Positions 47,508 to 60,620 of a stretch of 64,000 bases of DNA are shown in pieces. The position numbers and the translations under genes are program-made. Positions within the stretch are counted from its first letter, which is position 1; every line of letters begins with the position of its first letter. The DNA is from Laccaria trichodermophora (lineage: Eukaryota; Basidiomycota; Agaricomycetes; Agaricales; Hydnangiaceae), in contig JACTVC010000022.1 of assembly GCA_018417955.1 (NCBI GenBank), positions 248,001 to 312,000 on the forward strand. Direction: 5' to 3'. A model generated the notes under the pieces. It saw nothing but the letters and a program-made list of their open reading frames with translations, ran no database searches and was not told the origin of the DNA.

Positions 47508-49822
47508 ATGCGTATCTCTCTCCACCGCTTCCCCTCCCAATCATCCCGCGCCTACTCAACCCGAGCATTACCAATAATCCACATACCAAAAGCAAACATA
47601 TACCCTTTCGGCGCCTCCCAATCCACACCTCCCGCCCTCAACTCCATAGAATGGACCGTAAACGAAGGAGAAGCATGGGCTGTTGTTTCCCGTTCGAGGG
47701 GTGGAAGAGGGAAGAGCATATTATTCCAGGTATTCCTCTCTCCTGTCCACAAGCTATGTAAATAACCAACTAAGCAAATTAAAAGACACTGCTAGGAAAT
47801 ACCCGGATATCACCACCACCACCCTCTCCCGGCCTATACCCCTTCCTGAACGGACTCGACCCATTCGACGGACGTCGCCTTGGGTTCGTCGCGTTCCGAA
47901 ATACAGGTACGAGGGGGGCAGGAGGGGTTTTTTATGATTATACGGCGCGTTATGGAGCTGTTAGAGAGGAAGATGGTCGGACTTTACGGGATAGTTTGAG
48001 TTCTGTGGATGGGGTGGGGGAGGAAGGAAAGCTAGAGGAACTGGTGGATAAACTCGGGTTAAAGGACCTTATGGATTTGCCGCTCATCGCGCTGAGTAAT
48101 GGACAGACGAGGAGAGCGAGGATTACTAGGGCTGTTATGAAAGCCCCGGAGGTGCTTTTGTTGGATGAGCCGTTGAGTGAGTCCTTGCATTTCTTCGTTC
48201 ACCTTCCACTTATCCAAACCGTACTAACCCCCTCTTCCTCCCTTTATCTAGCCGGCTTAGACCCAACCTCACGCACACACCTCCTCGCCCTCCTAGCAGA
48301 CCTCCACGCCTCCCGCTCTCCACGTATCATCATCGGCATGCGCGCACAGGAGGAGTTGCCCGGGTGGGTTACGCATGTGTTGGATGTTGGGGAGGGGAGC
48401 GTTACGACGATGAGGAGGGAGAGGTGGCGGGGGGCTGCTGGGGTTTTTACAAAGACGGAAAGGGCGGAGAAGCAGGAGACGAAGGATGAGAGAGACGAGG
48501 TGGGAAAGGTAGGGGAGTTGATTGTTGATTTGAAGGGTGTTGGGGTGAAGTATGGGAATAGGACTGTGAGCGAGTTTTCTTCTGCGCGTTTTTTTTCTGC
48601 TTCTTCTATTTACTTTTCGCGCTATTCCCTTTCTTTCGGCGTGTTGTCGCTTTTTTTCCTCACCCTTCTTGGCGAACTTCTTCCATTCCTCCAGTTTCCC
48701 TATCATTTCCCCGGAGCTTCCGCTCTCTCCTCGAGTTGACCCTATGCTGACGACGCGATGATTGACAGGTTCTCAAAGATATTACGTGGCAGATCCGTGA
48801 AGGCGAGAGGTGGCATTTACAGGGCTCGAATGGTGGGTACTACTTTTCTGTGGAGTTTTGGTTCGCTAGCGTGGTTCCGCTTACTGGTTCAAATGGGCTT
48901 CACGCGTTACAAATTCCGATCTGTTAAAGTCGACTTCACATCGTCTACTTGATCCTCCCATCCATTACGCGCCTTTTCGCGCATACATTCACATTCCTTT
49001 CTACTTTCACATCCGCCCTAACTAATACCCTCCATTACAGGCTCAGGCAAAACGACCCTCCTCTCCCTCTTAACAGGCGACCACCCACAATCATACACGC
49101 AAGCGCACCTCCACCTACCCTCCCTATCCCCCGCCTCATCATCGTCTCCTTCTCCCCCTTCCTCTTCCACAACTCACCCCTACCGCACGCACACCCTCCA
49201 CCCACGAAAACGTACACCCACCGCACACCTCCGCACACTCATCGGCGTCGTCTCTCCAGAACTATTCGATGCGTTCCCACGTCGTCATCCAGGCATGAGA
49301 GTCTGGGAAGCGGTCGTTACAGGTTTCGGAGGGGGTTTTGTCCCGCTTAGAGGGAGCGAGATGGTCGGCGAAGTGCCTGTGGCTGATGAGGAACTGGGGT
49401 TTGAGCTTAGTGATGTGGAGAAGGAACAGAGGCGGCGGGAAATAGAAAAGTGGCGCATCGCTCGATGCTGGGACGTCTTATCAGCACTTGGCCCCCGAGC
49501 CTGGTCTACATCAGGAACACCCGAGACGGAAAGAGAATTCGCATCGCGTCGGTTCACGGCACTGACACCAGGCGAACAGCGTATCGTCCTCCTCATGCGC
49601 GCATTGGTATCTCGACCTCCGCTGGTGCTTCTCGACGAAGTATGGAGTGGGATGGATGAGGGTATGATTAGTGCCGTGCGGAGATACTTGACCACTGAGG
49701 GTGGTGTTGGAGACGGACAGGCTGTGGTGGTGATTACGCATTGGGATGAGGAGGTTCCGTGGGGCGGTGAGGGAGTTAGGCGGTTTAGGATTTTGGAGGG
49801 GGTGGGCGTTGTTGTTGGATGA
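47508..49822 (+). CDS. Twin-NBD ABC-family ATPase without membrane domains
   Basis: ATG at 47508 (MRISLHRFPSQSSRAYSTRA); the basic, Ser-rich N-terminus could be a mitochondrial presequence. There are two nucleotide-binding domains and no membrane helices. NBD1 has a degenerate Walker A (SRSRGGRGKSILFQ), signature LSNGQTRRARITRA and Walker B EVLLLDEPL, then AGLDPTSRTHLLALL. NBD2 has a canonical Walker A (QGSNGSGKTTLLSLL), signature LTPGEQRIVLLMRAL and Walker B LVLLDEVWSGMD, ending at 49822. The layout matches the fungal group that includes yeast YDR061W, a ModF-like tandem ABC ATPase of unknown role. Introns are short, and one large insert in NBD2 (PASSSSPSPPSSSTT) is low complexity. It starts about 215 bp beyond the end of element II. 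Confidence 0.85.
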
Positions 49823-49864
49823 GTGAGTGGTGTTGTGTCTGAAGATGGGATATATAGGATGGGA

Positions 49865-49986
49865 GTAGAAAGGCTTTTGTGAAGCGCGTGTTGAGCGGTC
49901 CAAGGCGCCAGACTGGGGACCAGGTCTATCAATGTTGTTCAACAACATCTGGTCCCCAGGGGATGGGTTCGAATCCTACTCTCACG
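49865..49986 (+). tRNA. Degenerate type-II (Leu/Ser-like) tRNA gene with intron
   Basis: An A-box-like GAGCGGTCCAAGGCGCCAGACT is followed by a long insert, then TCTGG (pairing with CCAGA), a small variable hairpin TCCCCAGGGGA and the B box GGGTTCGAATCC. The 5' acceptor strand and part of the D arm seem to be missing, the T stem has a mismatch, and the loop gives no sensible Leu or Ser anticodon. Best read as a pseudogene. A second B-box-like GGGTTCGAATTCC lies at about 50091. Confidence 0.4.
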
Positions 49987-51450
49987 ATGGGTTTCATTAT
50001 TCTCCGAGTCTTTTTCATCCATGTGTAGCGCAAGGTTATGCATTACTAGTATGTGAATCTTGACATGTAAGTTCGACGTCTGTGGGTTCGAATTCCAGTC
50101 TCAACGATATCTCATCGTATACACTTTCATCGTGCATTGTAGAGTGTATTTTGATGCCTTGTTACAATTATTACAATAAGACACCTGCCTATGCCTTGTT
50201 GTCTGCGGAATGGCTCGCGCATATATTCAGGATTTTCCCCTCATCACCCTCCTCTCACGCATTTTGGATTCCGTACCCACCCCACCTCCCGCTCGCTATC
50301 AATGAACACATCTCCTTCTAAAAGAAAACTGGACAACCACAAAACTGGGCACAACCGATCAGGCGGCTACTGATTCTTGAATGTGAAACGGTTGCCTGCG
50401 GCCACTGTGAAGAGGCAATGCTGGTAGTATTCCCTTGTGAGCCGGTGCACGAAGAAAGTTGTGCGGGGCACGGTGGTGCGATCGGAGGCTGGGGATTGCA
50501 CTGGTACTGTGGAACCGGAACTAAGTGATGAAGAAGGCCAGTCAGTCTGCGAGAAAATCAAATAGATGCAAGGTGACAATGAATATAGAAGCCGGGGAAG
50601 GGAGAAGGGCATATTGAATGTCCTTATAAGTAAAGCAAGGCCGATGACTTACCAAATGATAAGTGACCGTTATCCCCACTCTCCAAGCTCTCCGAGCATG
50701 CGTGTATGTCTGGCGGACAGAGGTGACCTAAAATTCTCTTTGTCGCGGCTGCTAGGGAAGAGGCGATGCTGGATCCACGAGCTCTGTACAGAGGCAGCTG
50801 AGCTGGGTGGGTTCCTCCATGGCAAATTCAATATCCCCTTCGCGGGCTGATGCACGATGGGGTGCAAGTAGGCCGAGTTCAAGCGCAGTCTACTCATTCG
50901 GAAATGAGGTCCACAGTTGATGATGGATGCAAAAGTGGGTAATGCTTTGAATGGGTGGATGGGGCAGGCAGTCACAATTGAATGAGGTATCTCTTCTGGT
51001 GAAAGAAACAGGTGGAGGTGTGTTTAGCGTCGGGGTCGTTCAACAAACGCAAAAGCTCCCAAGTGGGGTCAAATTGGTGGGAAAGATTATAAAGTACGAT
51101 CCTGGGTACATACTTCCAGGTCAGAGGCCGGGGTGGTTTCTCAAAGCAGAATTCACAACGCACCAGTATCACTGCGATGAAGCCCGTATAAAAGTCCTCG
51201 TGCATTTGACTCCCCTCTCTGTGTGCAGTGTGTATCAGTGAGTGCACAGCCATTGGGTGTTGTTCCCGTCCCTGGCAACAGCGGGAGATCGGATAGGGAA
51301 GTCTAGGCGATGCAGTGGCTGAGCGACCCGGAGGGAAAACATTGGGCGACTTGTGACTCCGAGTCGAGGCCAGACCTCGTTGTTCAGCGTCGACTTCGTG
51401 GATTGCAAACTTTGGATTGAGACAAACCTTTGGCAGAGCGGAGTTAAATC
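49987..51450. other. Intergenic, no supported gene
   Basis: I found no coding model, repeat or RNA here apart from the tRNA-like scrap near 50.09 kb. It separates the ABC ATPase from the NACHT-ankyrin gene. Confidence 0.4.
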
Positions 51451-54400
51451 ATGTTGATGTTCGCACAGCCATCAAACAAATACACCTTCCTTCCAACCTC
51501 CATCCTGTCGTCTATAATGTGTATCCCAACCAATCACCCTTTCCTCAAACCATTTTCTAATCTGAAGAAGGCTATCACAAGATCACGCTTACTCATCCCT
51601 CATTCCACGGACACCACTAGCAACGATTTAGCTCGCCCCAGCTCTGACCCACCCAGCTTGATAGCTCCATCTGCAACCATCCCTGTAGTGGATACAGTCA
51701 TGCCAATTCCAGGTATGATAACTTGTGACCCTTCTTTCCCATGGTGAAAATCAATCACTCATCAAATCAAACTTGCAGAGTCATTGCAACCAGTTTTACC
51801 TGTCTCCACTGGTCTGAATTAACCCCAAATCTCTATCATTTCATTGGTAATACTCATAACACTAATATAGATCTCTTGAGTTCTCATCAGCCTAACTCTC
51901 CACCAATCACACCTGCTGTAAATGCAGGCATGGTGTCAGTGGATACTGAAATGACTGTTGCCTGTGAGAGACCCCTCAATCTGTTTGCTGTAAAGTTGAT
52001 ATTGAAATTCCTCCATTCTAATCTCTCAGTTGACCAGGTTGAAGGCCCTGTGCAAAGAGCTGTTGATTTTTTGCAACACCCTTCTCCTATCTTGACTGGT
52101 TCATGCTTGCTCCAAATCTCTATATATTCTATTTCTGATATTTTTGTATAGATCCTTCAGTTTCTGACTTGCCTACCTCTCTAACCATGCCTTCTGTGCT
52201 GAATACTGAAGTGGTGCCTGCCAGTTAGTACTCTTATAAATATAATCCAGGCTTGCTCAAATCTGACTATGCAGAGTTCTCAACAAACCTTCAAGCTGTC
52301 ACTATAAACTACATCTCAGCTCAAAATGTGAACACAGCCCCTAACTATGGTTCAGTGCCTTTGGATCATTACATTTTATTGCTTTCACTTACATTATAAC
52401 AGGTACCATAAATCAAGGTAAATAATAAGAAACACATCATATTCATCTTAATGGTATTTGGGGTTGGCAGGTGTTGACCCAAACATTCAAATCACACTTG
52501 AGATGATTAGAGATGAACAACGAGGTATTATTGCAGGTTTTTACTTTGATTGTATAATTAACAACATTTATTGTTACAGTGAAGGAGATTTATGAATGGC
52601 TTGCTCCACCTAAGGAGTCTGTCAACTACAATGCTGCATATGAAATTCTAAGAAGTCAACCAGACCCCTGTTTATGGTTTCTCAATGGAAATGCATTTGC
52701 TGGGTGGCTGGAACAGCCTGGTTTTCTCTGGATCAAAGGAAAATGTAAGTCATCTGTCAAAATTTGTGAACTTATATCTTAATGACAATCCAGCTGGCTC
52801 TGGGAAAACTATTTTAAGGTTGGGAGTTTAGCACTTTTTTTGGAACTGAATTGAATTTTCTCTTCACAGCTCAGCAATAATTCACAACCTTCTCCAAAGA
52901 TTCAATTCTGCTACTGCATATTTCTTTTTTGATGGAAGAGACTCACAGAAAGATTTCCAGCTCCATGATAAACTGATACGATCACTCATTTGGCAATTCT
53001 GTCTCAAATGTGAGGGTAAACTGCCTAAAGTCTTAATGGATCTATATGCTTGCTGTGGCAAAGGGCATATGGAGCCAACTCTGGATGATCTGCAAAACAC
53101 TCTTCAAAGAATTCTTTATGGATTTAGCTCAACATTCATTATTCTGGATGCTCTTGATGAATGTGCTGAGAGAGAAAAGCTTCTTAACTGGATTCAGACT
53201 TTTACTCTGGAAAAAGATGTGAATGCTGGGCTTCACTTGATAGTTACTAGCCGCCCAGAACAGGACATCAAGAACAAGTTCAAGTCTCATCACTATATTG
53301 ACTTGGTCAAGGAATCTGGGAATCATGATCTTATAGCCTATCTTGACTATCAGCTTCAGAATAACCCTGACTTGCAAAAATGGAATTCTGAGATTCAAGA
53401 GCATATAAAGTCGACATTGATGAAACAAGCAGATGGAATGTATGTATCAACATTTGAATGGCAGAGTAGTTATTGAATGCAATTTTAGGTTCCGTTGGGT
53501 TGTATTACAGCTAAATGAGCTCAAAGAATGCCGAACCAAGAATGATCTGAGAAACCAGCTAGCTGATCTACCACAGGGTTTGGATAAAACATATGATCGA
53601 ATCTTGCTGGCTGTCAAGAAAAAAGATCATAATTATGCCAAAACATTCTTACAGTGGTTGTGTTTTGCTGTCCGCCCACTCACACTGAGTGAACTAGCAG
53701 CAACTGCCACTGTTGATCTTTCTGCTGAGAATGGTCCAGAGTACAAATCTGATAATGAACTTCAAGACATTGAGGATGTCTTGAAAATATGTTCTAGTTT
53801 CATCACAAAATCAGAGGGTATGGTTTACATAAATGCTGGATTAAAACAAGTACTAACTATTCAATAGGTTTTGTCAAGCTTTCTCACTTTTCTGTCAAAG
53901 AATACCTCATATCTCACTATATTCAAAATCATGCCATCAAGCAGATCAGAGACTTCAGCTTCAATGATGAGCTATCACACACTCTCATATCTCAAATCTG
54001 TCTGGCCTATCTTTTGCAATTCAATACATCTGAGCCACTTGGCACAACTGTGAATGTGTCATCCCCACTTGCAATGTATGCTGCAGAAAACTGGATTATA
54101 CATGCACATTCTGGTGGCAAAGATAAATCTCAGTCATCTTCAGCACTTTCATTGATGATGAAGCTTCTGACAGATGAAAATACTGCTTTTCTGAACTGGG
54201 TTCGACTTTGCAATATAGATAGCTATTACTCTATGGATCTACAAAAACAGAAGATTGACATTGCTAATCCACTCTATTATGCATCACTGGCTGGACTGAC
54301 TGAAGCATCATATGCTTTGCTAGAAATGACAGCTGATATAAATGCCAAGGGAGGCAAATATGGAAATGCACTCCAGGCAGCATCACATGGAGGCCATGAG

Positions 54401-55978
54401 GCCATTGCAAAACTTCTGATAGAGAAGGGGGCAGACATAAATTTACAGGGAGGACTCTATGGAAATGCACTCCAGGCAGCAGTTTATGGAGGCCATGTGG
54501 GAATTACAGAGCTCTTGATAGAGAAGGGGGCAGATGTAAATGCACAGGGAGGATACTATGGAAATGCACTTCAGGAAGCATCATATAGAGGCCATGAGGC
54601 ACTTGCAAAGCTGTTGATAAAGAAGGGTGCAAATGTAAATGCACAGGGGGGAGACTGTGAAAATGCACTCCAGGCAGCATCATATGGAGGCTATGAGGGA
54701 ATTGCAAAGCTGCTCATAGACAAGGGGGCAGATATAAATGTACAGGGAGGAAGATATGGAAGCCCACTCCAGGCAGCATCAAATGAAGGGCATGAGGCCA
54801 TTGCAAAGTTGTTGATGGAAAAAGGGGCAGATGTAAATGCACAGGGTGGCAAATATGGAAATGCACTCCAGGCAGCATCATATGGGGGCCATGGGGGAAT
54901 AGCAAAGCTGCTAGTAGAGAATGGGGCAGAAATCAATGCACAGGGAGGATACTATGGAAATGCACTGCAGGCAGCATCACATGGAGGCCACGAGAAACTT
55001 GCAAAACTGTTGATAATTAAGGGGGCAGATGTAAATGCACAGGGAGGGTACTATGGAAATGCACTCCAGGCAGCCATATGTGCAGATCATGAGGCAATTG
55101 CAAGGCTGCTGCTAGATAATGGGGCAGATGTAAATTTACAGGGGGGACTCTATGGAAATGCACTCCAGGTAGCATCACATGAAGGCCATGAGGCAATTGC
55201 AAAGCTGCTGATAGAGAAGGGGGCAGATATAAGTGCACAGGGAGGATACTATGGAAATGCATTACAGGCAGCGATATATGGAGGCTATGAAGCCATTGCA
55301 AAGTTGTTAATGGAAAAAGGGGTAGATGTAAATGCACAGGGTGGCAAATATGGAAATGCACTCCAGGCAGCCTCAAATGAAGGCTACGAAGAAATTGTAA
55401 AGCTGCTGATAGGCAAAGGGGCAAGTGTCAATGCACAGGGAGGATACTATGGAAATGCACTTCTTGCAGCATCATGTGGAGGCCATGAGGCAATTGTGAA
55501 GCTCCTGATAGAGAAGGGGGCAAATGTAAATGCACAAGGAGACTGTGGAGATGTATTTCAGGCAGCATTACCTCCAGGCAATGAGGGAATTTCAAAGATG
55601 CTGATGGACAAGAGGGCAGATATAAATACCCAGGGAGGATACTATGGAGGTGCACTCCAAGCAGCATCATGTGGAGGCCATGAGGAAATTGTGAAGCTGC
55701 TGATAGAGAAAGGTGCAGATGTCAATGCACAGGGAGGGTACTTTGGAAATGTACTTCAGGCAGCATCATATAGAGGCAATGAGGCAATAGTAAAGTTGCT
55801 GATAGAGAAGGGGGCTGATGTAAATGTACAGGGAGGAAGATATGGAAATGCACTCAAGGCAGCATCATGTAGAGGCCGTAAGGCAGTTGCAAAGCTGCTG
55901 ATGGAGAAGGGGGCAGTGGTGAATGCTCATAGTGGAGGGCAGGGAAACACTTCAAGTAAGATTATAGACAGCCCATGA
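51451..55978 (+). CDS. NACHT-ankyrin STAND (NLR-like) protein
   Basis: The 5' exon opens at ATG 51451 or, more like its relatives, at ATG 51517 (MCIPTNHPFLKPFSNLKKA), and short exons follow. The NACHT domain has the lead-in YNAAYEILRSQPDPCLW and WLEQPGFLWIKGKSGSGKT, a Walker A split by an intron. Next come SSAIIHNLLQRFNSATAYFF, Walker B FIILDALDECAERE, sensor LIVTSRPEQD, then LADLPQGLDKTYDRIL and FVKLSHFSVKEYLISHY. A linker leads to 16 ankyrin repeats. In fungi such STAND proteins act in non-self recognition and cell death, with the NACHT oligomerising and the repeats sensing. I recognise no effector domain in the N-terminal region. The reading ends SSKIIDSP at 55978, beyond which decayed repeats continue. 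Confidence 0.82.
54350..55930 (+). repeat. 16 near-uniform 33-residue ankyrin repeats (99-bp units)
   Basis: Fifteen units of 33 residues and one of 32 follow without spacing. The consensus is GGYYGNALQAAS + GGHEAIAKLLIEKGADVNAQ. Variation concentrates at the Tyr-Tyr / Lys-Tyr / Leu-Tyr positions 3-4, at positions 12-16 and at the end of the second helix. Unit 13 (GDCGDVFQAALPPGNEGI) is the most divergent. Similarity at the DNA level is high enough for unequal crossing-over. Confidence 0.9.
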
Positions 55979-58732
55979 AGTGAGTGCCAAGCTTTTAATA
56001 GAGGAAAGGGCAGATATAAATGCATAGGAAGGGCTTATATGAAAGTGCACTCTATGCAGCATGATATAAAGGTGGTAGTTAATTGGAAATAATTCATATA
56101 AAATCAATGTTACATGTACCAAGAGCATCAGATAATATTTTGTCACAAATTATCCACTTTGTGACCTCACATGATAGTGCTATGATGAATACAAGCAATT
56201 ATTCATTCTGACTGTGCCAAGAATCCCTCCTATTCTCTTGACATTGTCTCCCCTTAGTAACCCCACCTCCTCTAATTCTCTTCATCTGTCATCTGCATCT
56301 CTGTTGTACTCCAATGATCAATATAACTAGTGTGACCAATGTGACTAACATGACTATATGACTTGGAGCTGAAGTAGATACTGATTTGAATGCTGAGCAA
56401 AGAGAAGTGTTTGACTCACTCAATGAGGTGAACATTGTTTCTGCCAGAATACCTGGTTCACAGGCTTCAAAAATATCTTGCCAGAATGAAATCCATAGTT
56501 ACTCTGGGCTTTTTGGTATACCTATTCTGTTGTTGACTGCTAATCCCAATCCCTCCCATAGCCCAATGTTGCAAGTAATTTTTGGAGATCAGACTATAAA
56601 CTGAGATGATAGGTTTCCTGTTCTGGTGTCATGTACAGAGCATGCATTGAGATTGGCAAAAGATCCTGTTGCAGCTGCTGATTTTTTTGACTTTTCTATC
56701 AAGTGTCTTTTTGAATTTTACATGTTCGTTGCATGTTCACACTTTTCCTGAGTTTTGACCTTTTTCTTGCCTTTCCCTTTCAAAGCTCTGATCAAATTCC
56801 ATGATATAGACACAAATTTCTTCTAGAGAAGATAGAAGAGAAGGTGGAGAGGAGAAAACTTGAACCAGGGATCATGGTTCAGTGAAGGGAGAAAAGAACA
56901 GAGATGAAAAGGCTCAGTCCAAGTTGACAGGTCAGTGCATTGACAATGTCGATGCTGAATTTGATTTCAACAAGATGTTGGATTGTCACCTGTGAACAAC
57001 TCATGCTTATATCCCCCACACTGGCAGCCTTTTTAGACCATCACACACTCTTTCTGCAGGCTATCAACACAAAACATAGCAATACATCAACTCATAGTCT
57101 GGTCATGAAGGAGCCAAAACTGAGTAAGGTAGATGACAACCATATCCTTCCAATGTCACATGTACAGCATGACATTTCCATTTTAAGCCTGAATTACACA
57201 GATAATGTCCTAGAATATTTTGAACATGAAGCACAGCTAATCGGAAACCATAGAACTGAGCCTAACATAGATTTCATGGAGCACAAAAAAAATTAAAGTG
57301 GTAAAACAAAATTTGAGGGAAAAGAAACAAAAATACTTCACAACACATCAATTTGAAGGCACACACAAATCCTCTTCATTAGGCCAGAACCATACCTAAG
57401 CAAAGCAATTACCTCCAGTCCAGAGCATAGAACTTACATAGAGGTGATAAATCTATACAAAAAAGCTAAAACTGCAAAGGAGAATGAGGGGATTCTATTT
57501 CTGAGTGTTCAATTACTCAAGGACACATCTTAACTAACAAATATCAGAGAACAACAACCCCCACAAGATATGAAAGCTTTAGGAATTCATTATAGTCAAT
57601 TTTGGATTGAAACTTTGATGCAACAAAGGCTTTTGATGGTCAATCTGAGCTTCAGGAACCTACCATTGTATTTTTGTATCTCCCCCCCCAATTTTCATTC
57701 TCCTACTTTCTAAATTTGTAAATATTTTTAAATCACTAATTCTAATAGTTCTATGGTCGTTGATTTTCCCTAACTTTATGCACAGAATTGTTATGGCCTT
57801 TTCTTTGACTTTTCTCATTTCTGTTTGCCAAAAAAGGAGCATTATGTCATGTCACAGAGGGTTGGTTGTGTATGGTTGTCATCTACCTTAGTGTATTCTG
57901 AGAATATGCTGCTTGGTTTTTGTATGTCAGCACCTCTGACACAAACTTCAAGGCAACAACCACACATATCCTTTCATTTCTTTACCCCTACAAGCTTGGA
58001 TCCCTTGATTGGGAATCACGGGGGTCCAGGGATCTGAATGCCAGACTGGGGGTTGGGGAGGGGCAAGGGAGGGGGGTGGGTCCTCAAGCTCTTAAAAAAA
58101 TTTGCTACTCAGGCCAAAAACTGGCCAAATGGCCATCAATTTCACTCTCAGTTTCTCTTCAGCTATTCTAATGTGCTTTACACAGACACATTTCTGACTC
58201 ATAACTAATAATTTTTTAATTCTTTTCTTCATTTATGCCAAATAACATGTGACTGGCCAAACCTCACACTATAGTGCATCTTTGGATTTTGACCAAATGA
58301 GAACTGAAATGCCTTTTTGTGACTTATATAGGCACACTGATATATTTTTGTGCTTCTCCCGCCTCTTGAAAACCAAAAATGCGATATGTTTTTTTTTGTA
58401 GTTGCCTTTTTCGGTCTGATATTTCCATTTTAGGAAGGAGGGGTGGGGGGGTGGTCATGTCCCATGGCTTAAAAAATTTTACCAACCCTGTGTAATTTTT
58501 AAGGTCCTTGGGCCCCCTTGTTGGGAATCCACCTTCTTGCATGTTGCAAGTCAGCTGGAGGCTCTCGTCTACATCGCATTACAGTTGGAGGCGACGATGT
58601 GCTGATCAGAAGATCATGGACTGCACAGGACAATGGTACCCATACACCCATCCGCCCTTCCCATCGTATGAGCGATAGCAAGAAGCAAGCATAACGAGAA
58701 CTTTCGACAATCAGAATTGTCCGACTCTACAT
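55979..58732. other. Region between the NACHT-ankyrin gene and tRNA-Ala; degenerate repeats, no gene
   Basis: The first 50 bases continue the ankyrin repeat in broken form (a frame reading HEVSAKLLIEERADINA-stop). The rest is AT-rich with short frames of no recognisable product (57.0-57.3 kb, 57.8-58.2 kb). The only feature I can support is the repeat copy at 56.73-56.95 kb, listed separately. Confidence 0.5.
56725..56950 (+). repeat. tRNA-Ala-linked dispersed repeat, copy 3 (empty-site-like)
   Basis: It contains TTCACACTTTTCCTGAG and CCCTTTCAAAGCTCTGATC, followed by AAATTCCATGATATAGACAC, collinear with 33.98-34.07 kb. A purine-rich part and GGCTCAGTCCAAG match 34.4-34.5 kb more loosely. The stretch CCCTTTCAAAGCTCTG is what the element I insertion site would look like when empty, one base different. 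Confidence 0.65.
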
Positions 58733-58830
58733 GGGCACATGGTGTAGTTGGTTATCACGCCTGCTTAGCATATTGTAAAATATGATGAGTGATATGCGGG
58801 CGGTCCCCGGTTCAATTCCGGGTGTGTCCA
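58733..58830 (+). tRNA. tRNA-Ala (AGC) with 24-base intron
   Basis: Acceptor GGGCACA pairs with TGTGTCC (one G-U), with discriminator A at 58830. The D arm is GTGT-AGTTGGTTA-TCAC. Anticodon stem CCTGC/GCGGG encloses TTAGCA, so the anticodon is AGC (58767-58769). The intron is 58771-58794, at the standard position after base 37. T arm CCCGG-TTCAATT-CCGGG is perfect. Element I begins 86 bases downstream. Confidence 0.93.
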
Positions 58831-59579
58831 TCACACTGGTGAATTATCTTTTTGAGTCCAAACAATTATGCTCACCACCTTTCATCTCACCTTGAATGTC
58901 CTTCCCCCTTGCAAAGGAGGTCTTATCAGTGCCCCCCCTATTCCTGCAGGATTCCGGTCATTCCGGTGGAATTCCGGTGGATTCCTGTGGATTCCGGTGG
59001 AATGAAATTTAGCAGTAAGCACTGCTAAATTTGTCATTCCTGTGTTTTCTCATTCCGGTGGAATCTGATCATTCCGGAATTTACACCGGAATGGTCCCCG
59101 GAATGGTCTTCCCCGGAATGGGCAGGAATAGCATTCCCCGGAATGTGCAGGAACTGTAATTTGGTTATTTTATTGTTTTGTTATGTATTATAGTTTATTT
59201 ATTTTCAATGGATAACAAACAATGCTTGTTTGGCAAACACTGCTCACCAAACACGGACACTCTCTTCTTCCACCACCACCACCATGCTCGTCGCCGCCGC
59301 CAAACACGCCCGTCGCCACCACCGCTCGTCGTGACCACCACGATCCCCCTCCCTCGACGCCATCCGCATCCGTCGCCCACGCCCACCACAATCTGCCACG
59401 TCCACGTCCACAAGCGCCACGTCACCAACTGAACGCGACAAACGCGACATGCGGGAGGGGGAGGGAGTTCCAGGTGCCACGTAGCCGAGAGCAACGTGGC
59501 GACTAGACGACGAACGACGTTGTTCGTCGTTGTCGTCGCTTCTTAGTGAGTCCATCGGCCTCATCCCATCCCATCTCGA

Positions 59580-60235
59580 ATGACACGCACCACCACACCC
59601 CCAGATGACAACCCTAGCACCCGAACACGAACACTAGCGCCCACGAGGCCTCACCGTCCACAAATCACCACACGACGCCCACAAACGAGAACCCCACACC
59701 CACGAACAACGCCCATTGCTCACCCAGTGCCCACTGCTCACGAAACGGCGCCCACCGCCCACTGCTCACGACGACAACACCCACAGCCCACCCAACAACA
59801 TCCAGCACCCATGAACGACACCCAGCGCCCACCCACTATCAACGTACAAGCCCAGAACTCAACAACGACGCCTCCCCCAGCCTCCACCACCACGTATGCA
59901 AACCGTTTAGACACACCACCCATAAACGAACGCCCACTGCCCATAACAACGCCCACAGCCCATCAACAACGCCTACTGCCCATCGCAAACGCCCACCGCC
60001 CATCAACAAAGCCCATCAACAACGCCCACCGCCGCCCATTAATAACGACGCCCATCGCAAATGCCCACCGCCCATCACAAACGCCCACCGCCCATCGCAA
60101 ACGCCCATCGCAAATGCCCACCGCCCATCACAAACGCCCACCGCCCATCGCAAACGCCCATCGCCCATCAACAACGCCCACCGCCGCCACCTATTAATAA
60201 TACCAGCGCCCACGGATGGACAACGCCCAACGTCA
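59580..60235 (+). repeat. CCCA/ACGCCCA-rich minisatellite inside element I
   Basis: This strongly strand-biased C-rich region consists of variants of CGCCCACCGCCCATCRCAAA. Its most regular part is 59985-60185. Long open frames here (for example Pro/His/Thr-rich reading) are consequences of the repeat, not evidence of a gene. Confidence 0.8.
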
Positions 60236-60620
60236 ATGCTTGCTTTACAATTTTCGCGCGTTTCCCTAGAATACCATGTTTTTTTATTTTACAGTAACTA
60301 CCTGAGCCCCAGAACACAACGAGACAGCAGGAATCCCACCTGCTGTCTTGTTTGTTTGCCTGGCTTACATTCCCCTTGTACATACTTAGAATCAAATGAG
60401 GCGGCGTTTTCACGCTGCCTCTTACTTCTTCGAAATTTTTATTAAGTCTGAACTACCCAAAATAGACATTTGAAAGAAACCCTCAGCCCTAGCCATGTGT
60501 GTTTAAGTTGCTAATTCCTCCCATGTCTTTCTTCCCTTCCCCCTTCATCTTGCTTCCTGTCCCCTCTGTCCTTGCAGTCCCCCTTTGCTCTTTTACCTTC
60601 TAACCTTGCTGTTTATCATT

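Noticed and set aside
59580..60235. Pro/His/Thr-rich protein of about 200 residues
   Set aside because: The frame results from a C-rich minisatellite, with no splice or homology support.
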